Positions 52,028-60,213 of a stretch of DNA of 64,000 nt are shown one piece after another. The stretch spans positions 1 through 64,000 of the forward strand of contig CAKVOU010000006.1 in NCBI GenBank assembly GCA_934796165.1. The letters are read 5' to 3'. Numbering within the stretch: the stretch's first letter is position 1; each line of letters begins with the position of its first letter. The notes under the pieces are model-generated. The model made no database searches and was not told the DNA's origin. It saw nothing but the letters and a program-made list of their open reading frames with translations. This DNA comes from an uncultured Eubacteriales bacterium. Lineage in GTDB: Bacteria > Bacillota > Clostridia > Oscillospirales > CAG-272. A program made the position numbers and the translations under genes.

Positions 52028-52923
52028 TCGGATCAAGACAGAGAAGGCTCCGCCGCCGACGCGCCATGCGCATGGGGGGAGCCGGAAACAGGGAAAGATA
52101 TCTGCCGTGGCTGATCCTCGGCGGCGTGGTACTTCTTGCCATAGCGCTCGCCATTCTTCTCGGGAACGTACTCGGAAAACAGGCGGAGGGGCTCCCTGCG
52201 GGGAGAGACGACGTTTCCGTGACCTACGGCAACATCCGCATTCCGGGCGTTTCGTGTGAAGCGTTTGCATTCGGGTATGCGGTGGATAATATGAAGGCAA
52301 CCGGAACGACCGCCGTCTCGGTGGTTCTCCGGGGCGCGGACGATACACTCGGATACCGCTCGGAGACCGCGATCCATATGAAGCGGCAGGCGGACGGCGC
52401 GGTAAACGAAAACGCCGGAGCGGAGATCGCCTACCTCCACGAAAACGGGATGTATGTCTGCGGGTTCTTCCAGGTCCTCTCCGGGGGGCTTGACGGACAG
52501 GCAGGAACCGCCGAGGAATACTACGAGCGTTCGCTTGCCGCAGAGATTGCAGGAGCGGGGATTGACGCCATCCTTTTCGACGGACTGCGGTTTGACGGGG
52601 AAAACGAGAGCGTATCACTTGCGTATCTTTCCGCGCTTCGCGCGGATACAAAAGACACCGCCGTCGGGGTCGTGCTCCCCGCGGATTTCTTCAAAAGCGG
52701 CAACCGGGAGGCAACGCTCCGGCACTATCTCCGGTCTGCGGATTTCTTTGCGCTTGATCTGCGCGGAATCAGCGACACGGAGGAACTTTCCGATCTGCTC
52801 GGCAGTGCTTCCTACTGTCTCCGCGCCTTCCCCGTGCGCCTGCTCCTCCGCGCTTCCGACGAGGCAACGCGCACCCGGCTCCGGGAAAGCGGGTATACGG
52901 ATTTTCAGATCCTCCCGGATTGA
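52024..52923 (+). CDS. Membrane-anchored barrel-like protein of unknown function
   Basis: 299 residues. An Arg-rich start (RQRRLRRRRAMRM) and one membrane helix (about 27-50) anchor an outside domain. It has the strand-helix rhythm of a TIM barrel (AVSVVLRGAD, GMYVCGFFQVLSGG, IDAILFDGLRFDG, TAVGVVLPADFF, FFALDLRG). It resembles putative glycosyl hydrolases of Gram-positive surfaces, but the catalytic residues are not clear. It is coupled to the SurA/PrsA-like gene, which may help it fold outside. A bidirectional terminator follows. Confidence 0.7.
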   Translation: MIGSRQRRLRRRRAMRMGGAGNRERYLPWLILGGVVLLAIALAILLGNVLGKQAEGLPAGRDDVSVTYGNIRIPGVSCEAFAFGYAVDNMKATGTTAVSVVLRGADDTLGYRSETAIHMKRQADGAVNENAGAEIAYLHENGMYVCGFFQVLSGGLDGQAGTAEEYYERSLAAEIAGAGIDAILFDGLRFDGENESVSLAYLSALRADTKDTAVGVVLPADFFKSGNREATLRHYLRSADFFALDLRGISDTEELSDLLGSASYCLRAFPVRLLLRASDEATRTRLRESGYTDFQILPD

Positions 52924-52932
52924 ACGCCCGAT

Positions 52933-52987
52933 TAAAAAAACAAAACCTCCCCCGGCAGACCTGACGGTCCGCCGGGGGATTTTCGTT
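52933..52987. terminator. Bidirectional terminator
   Basis: The stem TCCCCCGGC/GCCGGGGGA carries a long T-rich run on the minus strand (from the A/C stretch before it) and a T-rich end on the plus strand. It separates the plus-strand pair from the convergent three-gene cluster. Confidence 0.85.
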
Positions 52988-53052
52988 TTGCGTAACAGCA
53001 TCCGATAGCCGGGTCTGCCGAAAAGAACGCGCCTTTCCCGGCTGTCCGCCAT

Positions 53053-53874
53053 TCACCCGCAGAAAAGCAACACCAGAAGGTATATCCACAGGTCGTCGCC
53101 CGGCTTCTGCGAGGTCAGATACATCAGCCCAAGCAGGAGCAATTCCTCCGAGCCGAGCGCGTGGGGAAGCGAAAAGTGCTCCAGAAATCCCGGTGGCTTG
53201 GGGAGCGAGTGCGGCAGGGCTTCCCCGACGACAGGGTCGCAGGAGTTTCCGGCGTTACAGGAATCTCCGGAATTGCAGGAGCATCCGTCATCGCGGAAAT
53301 CGCCGGGGGCACCGGGGTCACAGGAGTACCCGGATCCCCCGCAGTTTCCGGAATCACCGGGATCCCCGGAATTGCAGGAATCTCCGATCCGCCCGCTGCA
53401 TCCGTTTCCGTGAAACCCGCAGATCTCCGTGCCGGAACCGCCATACCCGCGGGTTTCCTGAACCGGTCCAGCCCCTTCATAACCGCCATCCGCTTCTCCG
53501 AAGTCCCGGTTCCCCCCATCGCCGGGCGCCGCCGTCGGGCGACTTCCGCCGCGCTCGCGCGCGACTTCCGCCGCCCGCCCCGCATCCCCCGGCTCCGTGC
53601 CGAAAACCGGGAAGTTTCCCGTCCCCCCGGCGGCTTCGCCGGAACGCACGTTCTGCTCCTCGGAAGTACCGCGCTCCGGAGCGGAACCCCACCCCGTACC
53701 GCCTGCCGGCTCCTCCGGAGCGTCCCCCGCAGGCGTCACCTGCTCCTCAAGGGGAGAAAAAGTCGTCTTCCCGCCGTTTTTGTGAAATACATTTCCGCTG
53801 TAATTCTCCGGTATCGCTACGTCATCCGACGGATACGGTACCCGCCGCCGGTTATCCGGTGTCCGGTAATACAT
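53053..53874 (-). CDS. Repeat-rich protein, third gene of an uncharacterised cluster
   Basis: 273 residues. A polar N-terminus is followed by a long Gly/Ser/Asp/Asn-rich middle (about 60-215) that includes many Cys (GDSCNSGDPGDSGN and related). A conserved-looking, hydrophobic, acidic C-terminus follows (ELLLLGLMYLTSQKPGDDLW then IYLLVLLFCG). In Clostridia similar short tails occur in small proteins of possible spore or envelope function; this is from memory. The start is adjacent to the stop of the gene before, with GGAGG. Part of the middle is coded by the GGCGGAAGTC palindromic repeat family (see the finding). The real conserved part is likely only the last 60 residues. Confidence 0.65.
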   Translation of the reverse strand: MYYRTPDNRRRVPYPSDDVAIPENYSGNVFHKNGGKTTFSPLEEQVTPAGDAPEEPAGGTGWGSAPERGTSEEQNVRSGEAAGGTGNFPVFGTEPGDAGRAAEVARERGGSRPTAAPGDGGNRDFGEADGGYEGAGPVQETRGYGGSGTEICGFHGNGCSGRIGDSCNSGDPGDSGNCGGSGYSCDPGAPGDFRDDGCSCNSGDSCNAGNSCDPVVGEALPHSLPKPPGFLEHFSLPHALGSEELLLLGLMYLTSQKPGDDLWIYLLVLLFCG

Positions 53875-54570
53875 TCATTTTCCTCCGTTTCCGGGCAGAA
53901 ACCCTTCCAGAAGTTCGCCGATCTTGCCGAAGCGCACCATGCTGTCTACCGCCGCGGCGCGGCGGGGGGACAGGTAGGGCTTGAGCGCAACGAGAAGCGT
54001 CAGCCGCTTGTCACAGGGAAACCGGATCTGCCGTTTTCCGCCGGCACCCGTCGCCGGAAATGCCCCGGCAGCAACACCCGTACCGTCGTTTTCGCCGTCC
54101 CCGCCGACCTGTCCCCTTACGTCGGATCCGCCGGAGCTGATTTCCCCATCGGCACCCGCGCCGGAGAAAAATGTTTCCCCGCCGCCGGTGTGTGCCGCAT
54201 TTCCTTCCGCCACGACCGAATCAATGATCTCCGACAGCCGGTCGCCGGACGACTGCCGGTCATCGGACAAACGACCGCCATGAACCGACGTTTCCCCCGA
54301 GAAGGATTGCCCCGCTCCGGGTGACTGCCGATTATCGGGAAACTGCCCCTCCCCGAAGCCGGGTGCGCCAGCCCCCGAAACACCTGTCATGCCGGCAGTG
54401 CTCCAACCGTTCCCGTCCGCCGGCTGCCTTCCGGTGCCGGAAGCGCCGTTCCCGCTGTTTCTCCCGCTCATGTTCATTCCGCCGAGGAGCGACGCAAAGC
54501 CCCGGAGCATTTCCGGGTGCTGCATCAGCATGGACAGCGTATCCGTGAGGCGGGAATCTCCCTGTTCCAT
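53875..54570 (-). CDS. Uncharacterised protein, second gene of the cluster
   Basis: 231 residues. A helical start (TLSMLMQHPEMLRGFASLLGG) and a helical end (DKRLTLLVALKPYLSPRRAA, then VDSMVRFGKIGELLEG) flank about 140 residues of Gly/Ser/Asp-rich low complexity. I have a memory of this end pattern in conserved small Clostridia proteins, without known function. The start shares a base with the stop of the gene before (TGATG). The two helical ends may form one compact domain split by the repetitive insertion. Confidence 0.7.
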   Translation of the reverse strand: MEQGDSRLTDTLSMLMQHPEMLRGFASLLGGMNMSGRNSGNGASGTGRQPADGNGWSTAGMTGVSGAGAPGFGEGQFPDNRQSPGAGQSFSGETSVHGGRLSDDRQSSGDRLSEIIDSVVAEGNAAHTGGGETFFSGAGADGEISSGGSDVRGQVGGDGENDGTGVAAGAFPATGAGGKRQIRFPCDKRLTLLVALKPYLSPRRAAAVDSMVRFGKIGELLEGFLPGNGGK

Positions 54571-54890
54571 CAGTTCCCCCCTCCGTTTACCGGATCCGCG
54601 CCGGATTTCCGCGAATCAGACGGCATCCCGGCAGTGCCGTTCCGCCCCTTGGCGGCTGACCGTCCGGGGTACCCGGGTTGCCCGAACTGTCCGAACTGCT
54701 GTTTCAAGCGTTCCAGATCCCCGTCGTCCGCGCCGTGGAGTGCCGCCCGCAGGCGGGCAAGATCTCCTTTTCCGATATTCATGGCGCCGAGATTGATCCC
54801 CGATTCCGCCGCCAGTTTTTGTATCACCTGTAAAAGCTGATCGTCTGACAGGGTAAGCAACCGTTCCAGTGCCCGTTTGTCAAGCTTCAT
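54570..54890 (-). CDS. Uncharacterised protein, first gene of the cluster
   Basis: 106 residues. The first about 65 are a compact helical domain (LDKRALERLLTLSDDQLLQVIQK, cut here after LSDD). A Gly/Gln/Asn-rich tail follows. It opens a three-gene cluster with overlapping or abutting junctions, which suggests that the products act together. A GGAGG site is near the ATG. A sporulation or envelope link is only a guess. Confidence 0.72.
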   Translation of the reverse strand: MKLDKRALERLLTLSDDQLLQVIQKLAAESGINLGAMNIGKGDLARLRAALHGADDGDLERLKQQFGQFGQPGYPGRSAAKGRNGTAGMPSDSRKSGADPVNGGGN

Positions 54891-55014
54891 GTACTCCCTC
54901 CTCTGCTTACGGAAAAGGACGGACGGTGCGTCCGTTTTCCCCGTTCCGGTTCTTACGCCAGTATATGAGCCACTGTGAGGGGCGGTTCGGGCAAAGATTT
55001 ACGCCGTGATTTCC

Positions 55015-55043
55015 TTGCATTCCGGGACAGATCGTGATATACT
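55015..55043 (+). promoter_or_regulatory. Sigma-A promoter of yfcE
   Basis: TTGCAT (55015-55020), a 17-base spacer and TATACT (55038-55043), with the start codon about 35 bases on. Confidence 0.75.
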
Positions 55044-55078
55044 GTTAATGCTTTGATATTTCAGGGAAGGAGGTCACC

Positions 55079-55582
55079 ATGGAGTATCTGATTTTTTCCG
55101 ATTCCCACCGTTCCCCCGAAAAGATCCGCGAGGTACTGTCCCGTCAGATCTCCCGCCCATGCGGAGTATTTTTCCTCGGCGACGGGATCTCCGATGCGGA
55201 AGCGGCAGTCGGAAACATTCCGCTTTACGAAGTTTCCGGAAACTGCGACGGATTTCTCTCGCCGGGTAACACCAGCCCGACAGAGCGGCTCGTCACGGTG
55301 GAAGGGATACGCGTTCTGCTCCTGCACGGTCATCTGTACGGAGTCAAATCCGGTCCCGGCGCGGCAATTGCCCATGCCGTGAGGGAGGGAGCGGATGTAC
55401 TTCTGTTCGGACATACGCACGAGGCGTTTTGCGAAACGATTGACGCAGGTGAAACGGTCGGCGGAATTACGCTCTCCCGCCCGCTCTGGGTGCTCAATCC
55501 CGGCAGCATCGGATACGGGGACAGCTTCGCTTTTCTGAACATCCGGGACGGTGTACCGCACCTCAGCCTCGGCTCGCTCTGA
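55079..55582 (+). CDS. YfcE/MJ0936-type metallophosphodiesterase
   Basis: 167 residues with the full calcineurin-like set: SDSHR, LGDGISD, GNCDG, LLHGHLYG and FGHTHEAF. Family members hydrolyse phosphodiesters with two metal ions; the natural substrate is mostly unknown. A strong AAGGAGG site precedes the ATG. The gene has its own promoter and terminator. In many Firmicutes it follows the RdgB/RNase PH genes; here it does not. Confidence 0.93.
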   Translation: MEYLIFSDSHRSPEKIREVLSRQISRPCGVFFLGDGISDAEAAVGNIPLYEVSGNCDGFLSPGNTSPTERLVTVEGIRVLLLHGHLYGVKSGPGAAIAHAVREGADVLLFGHTHEAFCETIDAGETVGGITLSRPLWVLNPGSIGYGDSFAFLNIRDGVPHLSLGSL

Positions 55583-55589
55583 TTGACGG

Positions 55590-55625
55590 GGACAAAAAAA
55601 GTTGCCGCACAGCCGTGCGGCAACT
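55590..55625. terminator. Terminator after yfcE
   Basis: A perfect 10-bp stem (GTTGCCGCAC/GTGCGGCAAC) begins about 20 bases after the yfcE stop. The T-rich tail on the plus strand is imperfect; on the minus strand a run of seven T follows, so it may also act as a back-up for spoVG. Confidence 0.8.
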
Positions 55626-55712
55626 CTCTCCCTTTTTCCGGCACCGGATACCCGATGCCTCACTGTTTATTTCCGGTGTACTTCCCCCCACCGGTCATTC
55701 CTTCCCTGCAAA

Positions 55713-55752
55713 GACCAAAAATCTCCCAAACCCGCTTCGGGTTCCCGGGATT
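55713..55752 (-). terminator. Terminator of spoVG
   Basis: A stem built from AAACCCG/CGGGTT plus an outer TCCC/GGGA pair is followed by a run of T on the minus strand, about 20-40 bases after the spoVG stop. Confidence 0.7.
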
Positions 55753-55772
55753 TTCCGTCCGGTCAGAGAATG

Positions 55773-56123
55773 TCAGACGGTCGTTGTATCCGGAACAGCC
55801 GTTTCGGTCTCAACGGTCATGCCGTCCGTTTCCTCAGCCCCTGCAGTCGCCTCGGCGACCTTCGCCGCTTCCACGGCACGGTCATACGCCTCGATCACCG
55901 CGGTTTCAAGGACCGAACGGAACTGCGCATTGATGGGGTGCACGATGTCGCGGTAGGTGTCGTCCTGATTCTTGCGGCTCGGCATCACGATAAAGTATTT
56001 TTCACGAGCGTGAATGACCTTGATGTCGTGTACTGCCAGCTGGTTGTCAAACGTAACCGATACGATGGCTCTCATCGGGCCCTCATCGAATAATTTTCTC
56101 ACCTTTACGTCTGTAATCTGCAT
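55773..56123 (-). CDS. SpoVG septation regulator
   Basis: 116 residues. The first about 85 are a clear SpoVG (DVKVRKLFDEGPMRAIVS, then FIVMPSRKNQDDTYRDIVHP). The Ala/Glu/Thr-rich tail is typical for clostridial members. SpoVG binds RNA and DNA and affects septation, sporulation and cell-envelope genes. The ATG at 56123 with GGAGGAAG is chosen over one twelve codons upstream. It stands alone, with its terminator close behind; in Bacillus it is under sigma-H, but no clear sigma-H box was seen here. Confidence 0.95.
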   Translation of the reverse strand: MQITDVKVRKLFDEGPMRAIVSVTFDNQLAVHDIKVIHAREKYFIVMPSRKNQDDTYRDIVHPINAQFRSVLETAVIEAYDRAVEAAKVAEATAGAEETDGMTVETETAVPDTTTV

Positions 56124-56327
56124 TTTTCTTCCTCCTTCATGTGTCAGATGCCGTAGCATTCCAAGTAGTTACTTCTTTGTTTACAGTATAAAGTTGTATT
56201 GTGATAATTATTCAACGGCAAAGAGGATTTTTTGTGAAGATTCCTGCCGGGAGGTTACACGAATCGCCATTGCTGTAACATTTTTGAAATTTTATCAAAG
56301 CCGCCGATGTGCGGCGTGGAGAGGATT

Positions 56328-57746
56328 ATGTCTGTTCCGAACACTCATTACGGCGCGGCGGAAGCCGGGCGTATGCTTGCGGGCTGCCGTTCGTTTTATT
56401 TCATCGGGATCGGCGGGATCAACGTCTCGTCGCTTGCTCTGCTGACCAAAAAGCGGGGCTTTGCCGTCAGCGGCTCCGACCGCCAGATGACCGCGCTGAC
56501 CGAACATCTGCGTGCCGCCGGCATCCGGGTCTTTGACACGCACGACGCCTCGCACCTCGACGAGGTACACGTCGACGCGGTAGTCTACACCGTTGCCATT
56601 CAAAACGACAATCCGGAGTATCTGGAAGCCCTCCGGCGGGGGCTTCCGGTGCTTTCCCGTGCGGATTACATGGGGTATCTCATGTCCGCGTACCCCCGGC
56701 GGATCGGTATTTCCGGAATGCACGGCAAGAGCAGTACCACCTCCATGTGCGCGGAAATTCTCATGGACGCAGGCGTCGACCCGACGGTGCTTTCCGGTGC
56801 GGAGATGCGGGCAATGGGCGGGTCCACCCGTATCGGGGACGGAGAGGATTTTCTGTTTGAAGCCTGCGAGTACATGGATTCGTTTCTCGATTTTTCCCCG
56901 AACATCGCCGTGCTTCTCAACATCGAGATGGATCACGTGGACTATTTTCACGATATGGAGCAGATCCGCACCTCCTTCGGGCGGTTTGCGTCCCTGACGG
57001 GCGAGGACGGCTTTGCGGTCGTGAATGCGGACGACAAAAACGTCATGTCTGCCGTATCGGGATACCGCGGGCACCTTGTGACCTTCGGGCGGACGGAGAA
57101 CGCGGACTACACCGCCGCAAACCTGACAATGGAGCGCGGGCGGGCGACGTTTGACATTCTGAAAAGCGGGCGCTTCTTCTGCCATGTGACGCTCCGCGTG
57201 CCGGGCGAATTTCAGATCATGAACGCGCTTGCCGCGGCTGCGGCGTGCGATCTCTGCCGCATTTCTCCCGAGAAGATCGGGGCGGGACTTTCCTCCTTTC
57301 CGGGGGCGCTCCGTCGCATGGAGCACAAAGGGACCCTGCACGGTGCGGACGTATACGATGACTACGGGCATCACCCGACCGAGGTGCGCGCCACACTCAG
57401 AGGCGCGGGAGAAATGGGGTTTGAGCGGCTATTCTGCGTATTTCAGTCGCACACATACAGCCGGACGAGGGGGCTGTGGGACGAATTCCTGACTGCCTTT
57501 TCTCCCTGTACGCATCTTCTGATTGCGCCGATCTACGCGGCGCGGGAGACGGACACGCTCGGCGTGACGCCGGAAAAGCTTGCAGATGCGATCAACGAAA
57601 AAGAGGGGCGTACCTTTGCCGGGGCGCCTGGGGACCTTTCCCGGATTGCCGGGTATCTGAACCGGGAGCTGCGCCCGGGGGACGGGCTGATCGTGATGGG
57701 AGCGGGGGATATTTACAGGCTGTTTGATCTGTTGGAGTTTGACTGA
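56328..57746 (+). CDS. MurC, UDP-N-acetylmuramate-L-alanine ligase
   Basis: 472 residues, normal for MurC. The Rossmann start has FIGIGGINVSSLALL, the ATP loop GMHGKSSTTSM, and the later motif DDYGHHPTEVRATL is typical of MurC. It adds L-Ala to UDP-MurNAc in wall precursor synthesis. The ATG at 56328 with GAGAGG is chosen over one seven codons earlier. It stands alone; the stretch after it holds only repeats and a terminator. Confidence 0.95.
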   Translation: MSVPNTHYGAAEAGRMLAGCRSFYFIGIGGINVSSLALLTKKRGFAVSGSDRQMTALTEHLRAAGIRVFDTHDASHLDEVHVDAVVYTVAIQNDNPEYLEALRRGLPVLSRADYMGYLMSAYPRRIGISGMHGKSSTTSMCAEILMDAGVDPTVLSGAEMRAMGGSTRIGDGEDFLFEACEYMDSFLDFSPNIAVLLNIEMDHVDYFHDMEQIRTSFGRFASLTGEDGFAVVNADDKNVMSAVSGYRGHLVTFGRTENADYTAANLTMERGRATFDILKSGRFFCHVTLRVPGEFQIMNALAAAAACDLCRISPEKIGAGLSSFPGALRRMEHKGTLHGADVYDDYGHHPTEVRATLRGAGEMGFERLFCVFQSHTYSRTRGLWDEFLTAFSPCTHLLIAPIYAARETDTLGVTPEKLADAINEKEGRTFAGAPGDLSRIAGYLNRELRPGDGLIVMGAGDIYRLFDLLEFD

Positions 57747-57752
57747 CAAAAA

Positions 57753-57806
57753 GCGCCCCGCCTGCCGGCGGGGCACCCGCAAAGCGGGGATCCGGCGGCG
57801 GGGCGC
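57753..57806. repeat. GC-rich palindromic repeat, family 1, copy 2
   Basis: A 54-bp element with 10-bp outer arms (GCGCCCCGCC/GGCGGGGCGC). It is almost identical in reverse orientation to 10447-10498. It starts six bases after the murC stop and could also slow read-through. Confidence 0.85.
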
Positions 57807-57832
57807 GGCGATTTACACGGACAACGAAAAAA

Positions 57833-57942
57833 GCCGCCGGGGGCGGCGGAAGTCCGCGATTGCGGCTCGGAGATTCCGGGATTTTCTGATTTTTGCGGGG
57901 CGGAGAGCCGGCAAACGCGGGCGGAAGTCGCCCGGGGCGGCG
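57833..57942. repeat. GC-rich repeat, family 2, second intergenic copy
   Basis: It carries two copies of the core GGCGGAAGTC about 75 bases apart, inside GC-rich, partly complementary flanks (GCCGCCGGGGG/CCCGGGGCGGCG, imperfect). The same core pair marks 19443-19528. Confidence 0.75.
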
Positions 57943-58010
57943 CGGCACTTTCCGGAAACTTCCCCGTACAGAACAGCATTTCCGTGCGCCCCACCGGATA
58001 CAGGATTATC

Positions 58011-58055
58011 AAAAGAAAGCATCCAACCGCCCGCTTTGGTTGGATGCTTTCTTTT
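58011..58055. terminator. Strong bidirectional terminator between murC and sigF
   Basis: A perfect 18-bp stem (AAAAGAAAGCATCCAACC and its complement) with A and T runs on its two sides. It can end both converging transcripts. Its outer arm AAAGAAAGCA is shared with the terminator at 60008-60049. Confidence 0.92.
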
Positions 58056-58156
58056 TTGAATCTGCCTTCCGCCGTTTCCGGCGCCGCCGAACCTTGTCTC
58101 ATCCTGCCGTGGCAAGCGTCGCCGGTACCCGGTCCGGATCGTTCCAGACGCCCGCC

Positions 58157-59023
58157 TTACGCAAGCTCGGCGCGAAGGAACGCCATGATCTTCTTTTCCT
58201 CTCGCGACACCTTGACCTGCGACAACCCGAGATTGTCCGCGACCTCTTGTTGGGTCATGTCGCGGTAATACCGGAGCAGGACGATCTTCTGCCAGAGCGG
58301 CTGCATTTTCCCGATCGCCTGCGAGAGCGCAACACGGTCACAGATACGCTCCATTTCGTTTTCTTCCCCGTCCGTGACGGTCCCCTCCAGCGTCATACCG
58401 GATTCCTCGCCGTACACGGTTTCCGACAGCATGGTCACGGGGGTCAGCGCATCAAGCGCAATTGCCGCGTCCTCGGTGCTCACTCCGGCTCGCGCGGCAA
58501 GCTCCGCGATACCGGGTTCCCTGCCTTCCTCCGACAGGATTTTTGCCCGCTCGCGCATCAGGATCGCACCGGTACGCTTATAGGTACGGCTGACCCGGAT
58601 GATCCCGTCGTCCCGCAGATGGCGGCGGATCTCCCCGATGATGAGCGGAACTGCGTAGGTGGAAAATGCCGTCCCGCGTTCGAGATCAAAGGAACGTACC
58701 GCCCGGAGCATGCCGAGCGTGCCGATCTGGATGAGGTCTTCGTATTCGGTGCCTCTGTCAAGAAATCTTGACGCGACCCGTCGGACAAGTCCCATGTTTT
58801 CCGTGATCAGCGTTTCGGTCGCTCCCTCGTCCCCTTGCTGCGCGGCACGAAGCAATTCGCGGTTACGCGCGATGCGTTCCTTCCCCGGCTCTTCCCGGCC
58901 CTCCCCATCGGGGTTGTCCTGTTCCGGTTCCGCATCCGGGCATTCCGTTTCCGCGTCCTCACTGATTTCGTCGTCCAATGAGGGAATCAGACATCCCGTA
59001 TTCGTTTTTTCAAGCATGGTCAT
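58157..59023 (-). CDS. Sporulation sigma factor F
   Basis: 288 residues with an acidic N-terminal extension (about 1-50; DEISEDAETECPDAEPEQDN type). Region 2 has NMGLVRRVASRFLDRGTEYED, region 3 the segment VSTEDAAIALDAL, and region 4 LRYYRDMTQQEVADNLGLSQ. It follows spoIIAB, which fixes its identity as sigma-F, the forespore-specific factor that starts compartment-specific gene expression. GGGAGG stands before the ATG. The acidic extension is longer than usual and fits the other low-complexity additions in this genome. Confidence 0.95.
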   Translation of the reverse strand: MTMLEKTNTGCLIPSLDDEISEDAETECPDAEPEQDNPDGEGREEPGKERIARNRELLRAAQQGDEGATETLITENMGLVRRVASRFLDRGTEYEDLIQIGTLGMLRAVRSFDLERGTAFSTYAVPLIIGEIRRHLRDDGIIRVSRTYKRTGAILMRERAKILSEEGREPGIAELAARAGVSTEDAAIALDALTPVTMLSETVYGEESGMTLEGTVTDGEENEMERICDRVALSQAIGKMQPLWQKIVLLRYYRDMTQQEVADNLGLSQVKVSREEKKIMAFLRAELA

Positions 59024-59065
59024 GTGCGCCTCCCGTCCTTTTCCTCAGGATATGTAGAAGCGCAC

Positions 59066-59521
59066 TCAATGTCCGAAGGACTTCTCCGCCAGCTTTTTAT
59101 ACAGGATCACCGTGGTGCCCTTGCCGACGCGCGAGGTCACGCGTACCCGGTCGCAGAAGCTTTCCATGACGGTAAAGCCCATGCCGCTCCGCTCGCTTTC
59201 CGCGTCGGTCGTGAAGAGCGGCTGACGTGCCAGCTTCACGTCCGGGATGCCGCAGCCGTCGTCGCGGATGAGGATGCGGATCAGTCTGCCCTCGTACAGG
59301 CGCACATTGATATGGATCTTCCCGTGCGTGCCGCGGTATGCGTGTACGATGCAGTTGGTCACCGCCTCGGATACCGCGCACTTGATGTCCGCCAGTTCGG
59401 TCGCCGTCGGATCGAGCTGGGAACAGAATACCGCGACCGTTGCCCGCGCGATTCCCTCATTGACTGAAAGGGACGGCAATTCGAGTTTCAGTTCATTCTC
59501 CAATGCTTCCTTGCGTTTCAA
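59066..59521 (-). CDS. SpoIIAB, anti-sigma-F kinase
   Basis: 151 residues with an ATPase fold: ADIKCAVSEAVTNCIVHAY (N box), RDDGCGIPD (G1) and SGMGFTVMESFCDRV (G2). It holds sigma-F inactive and phosphorylates SpoIIAA. It starts with TTG, which overlaps the spoIIAA stop as TTGA; GGGAGG lies upstream. An unusual start codon together with coupling should match its level to that of SpoIIAA. Compare the RsbW-like ATPase at 7008-7418: the two share a fold but not close similarity. Confidence 0.95.
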   Translation of the reverse strand: MKRKEALENELKLELPSLSVNEGIARATVAVFCSQLDPTATELADIKCAVSEAVTNCIVHAYRGTHGKIHINVRLYEGRLIRILIRDDGCGIPDVKLARQPLFTTDAESERSGMGFTVMESFCDRVRVTSRVGKGTTVILYKKLAEKSFGH

Positions 59522-59862
59522 TTTGCTTTGCCTCCCTTGTCATATTCCATGTGGATCATGCGGTCAAGCCCCGACAGATCAAAGATTTTTTTCACCCGTT
59601 GGGACGGGTTCCGCAGAATCAGGTCTCCGTTCATTTTGCGGATCAGGGCATATCTGCCCATCACAAGTCCGAGCCCCGAGGAATCCATAAAATCAATGGA
59701 CCCGAGATCCAGAATCACCCGCTTCGGACGGCGGCGGCAAATTTCTTCATCAATCTCCAGTCGCATCTTTCCCGCGTTATGATGGTCAATTTCGCCGGTC
59801 AGATACACCGTCAGTACCTGATCGCCGAATTCGGTTTTCACGCCGTTCCCGGTCAATGGCAT
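59518..59862 (-). CDS. SpoIIAA, anti-sigma-F antagonist
   Basis: 114 residues, one STAS domain (DQVLTVYLTGEIDHHNAGKM, then DFMDSSGLGLVMGRY). The Ser of the DSSG motif is the expected target of SpoIIAB. The ATG at 59862 with AAGGAAGG is chosen over longer frames. It is the first gene of the spoIIA operon. Upstream a TTGACA and a TATTAT are present but 21 bases apart, too far for a normal sigma-A promoter. No certain sigma-H promoter was seen. Confidence 0.94.
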   Translation of the reverse strand: MPLTGNGVKTEFGDQVLTVYLTGEIDHHNAGKMRLEIDEEICRRRPKRVILDLGSIDFMDSSGLGLVMGRYALIRKMNGDLILRNPSQRVKKIFDLSGLDRMIHMEYDKGGKAN

Positions 59863-60007
59863 AGTTTCCTTCCTTTCCGTCATCGGAATCTGTAATTTGC
59901 TTCCTGTATTTGTTTTCGTTCCCATAATACCACGTCTGATGCGCAAAACTTGTCAAACCGTCGTGCGGGTCAAAATTTTTTACTCCGGTTACGAAAGGAC
60001 GGCAAAA

Positions 60008-60049
60008 AAAGAAAGCACCGGTCACAGTCCGTAACCGTATGCTTTCTTT
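60008..60049. terminator. Terminator of the metG-gpsA-tatD operon
   Basis: The outer stem AAAGAAAGCA/TGCTTTCTTT with an inner CGGT/ACCG pair is flanked by an A run on one side and T-rich sequence on the other. The stretch 60050-60213 has no gene, only short TTCCGGCG-like words. Confidence 0.75.
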
Positions 60050-60213
60050 CTGTCGCTGCGGAAATTCCTTCCGGCAAGTGTCTTTTCCCGCCGGACGGGA
60101 AACTGAATCCCGACGGCATATGCGTATTCTCCGAGCGTCGGAAATGCGTATTCCGGCGTGTCCGGGTCGGCTCCTCCGGCAGTTCCGGCGTTCCGCTCCC
60201 CGCATCCCGAAAA

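Noticed and set aside
57747..58010. Small genes after murC
   Set aside because: The frames are made of repeat sequence and lack ribosome sites and domains.
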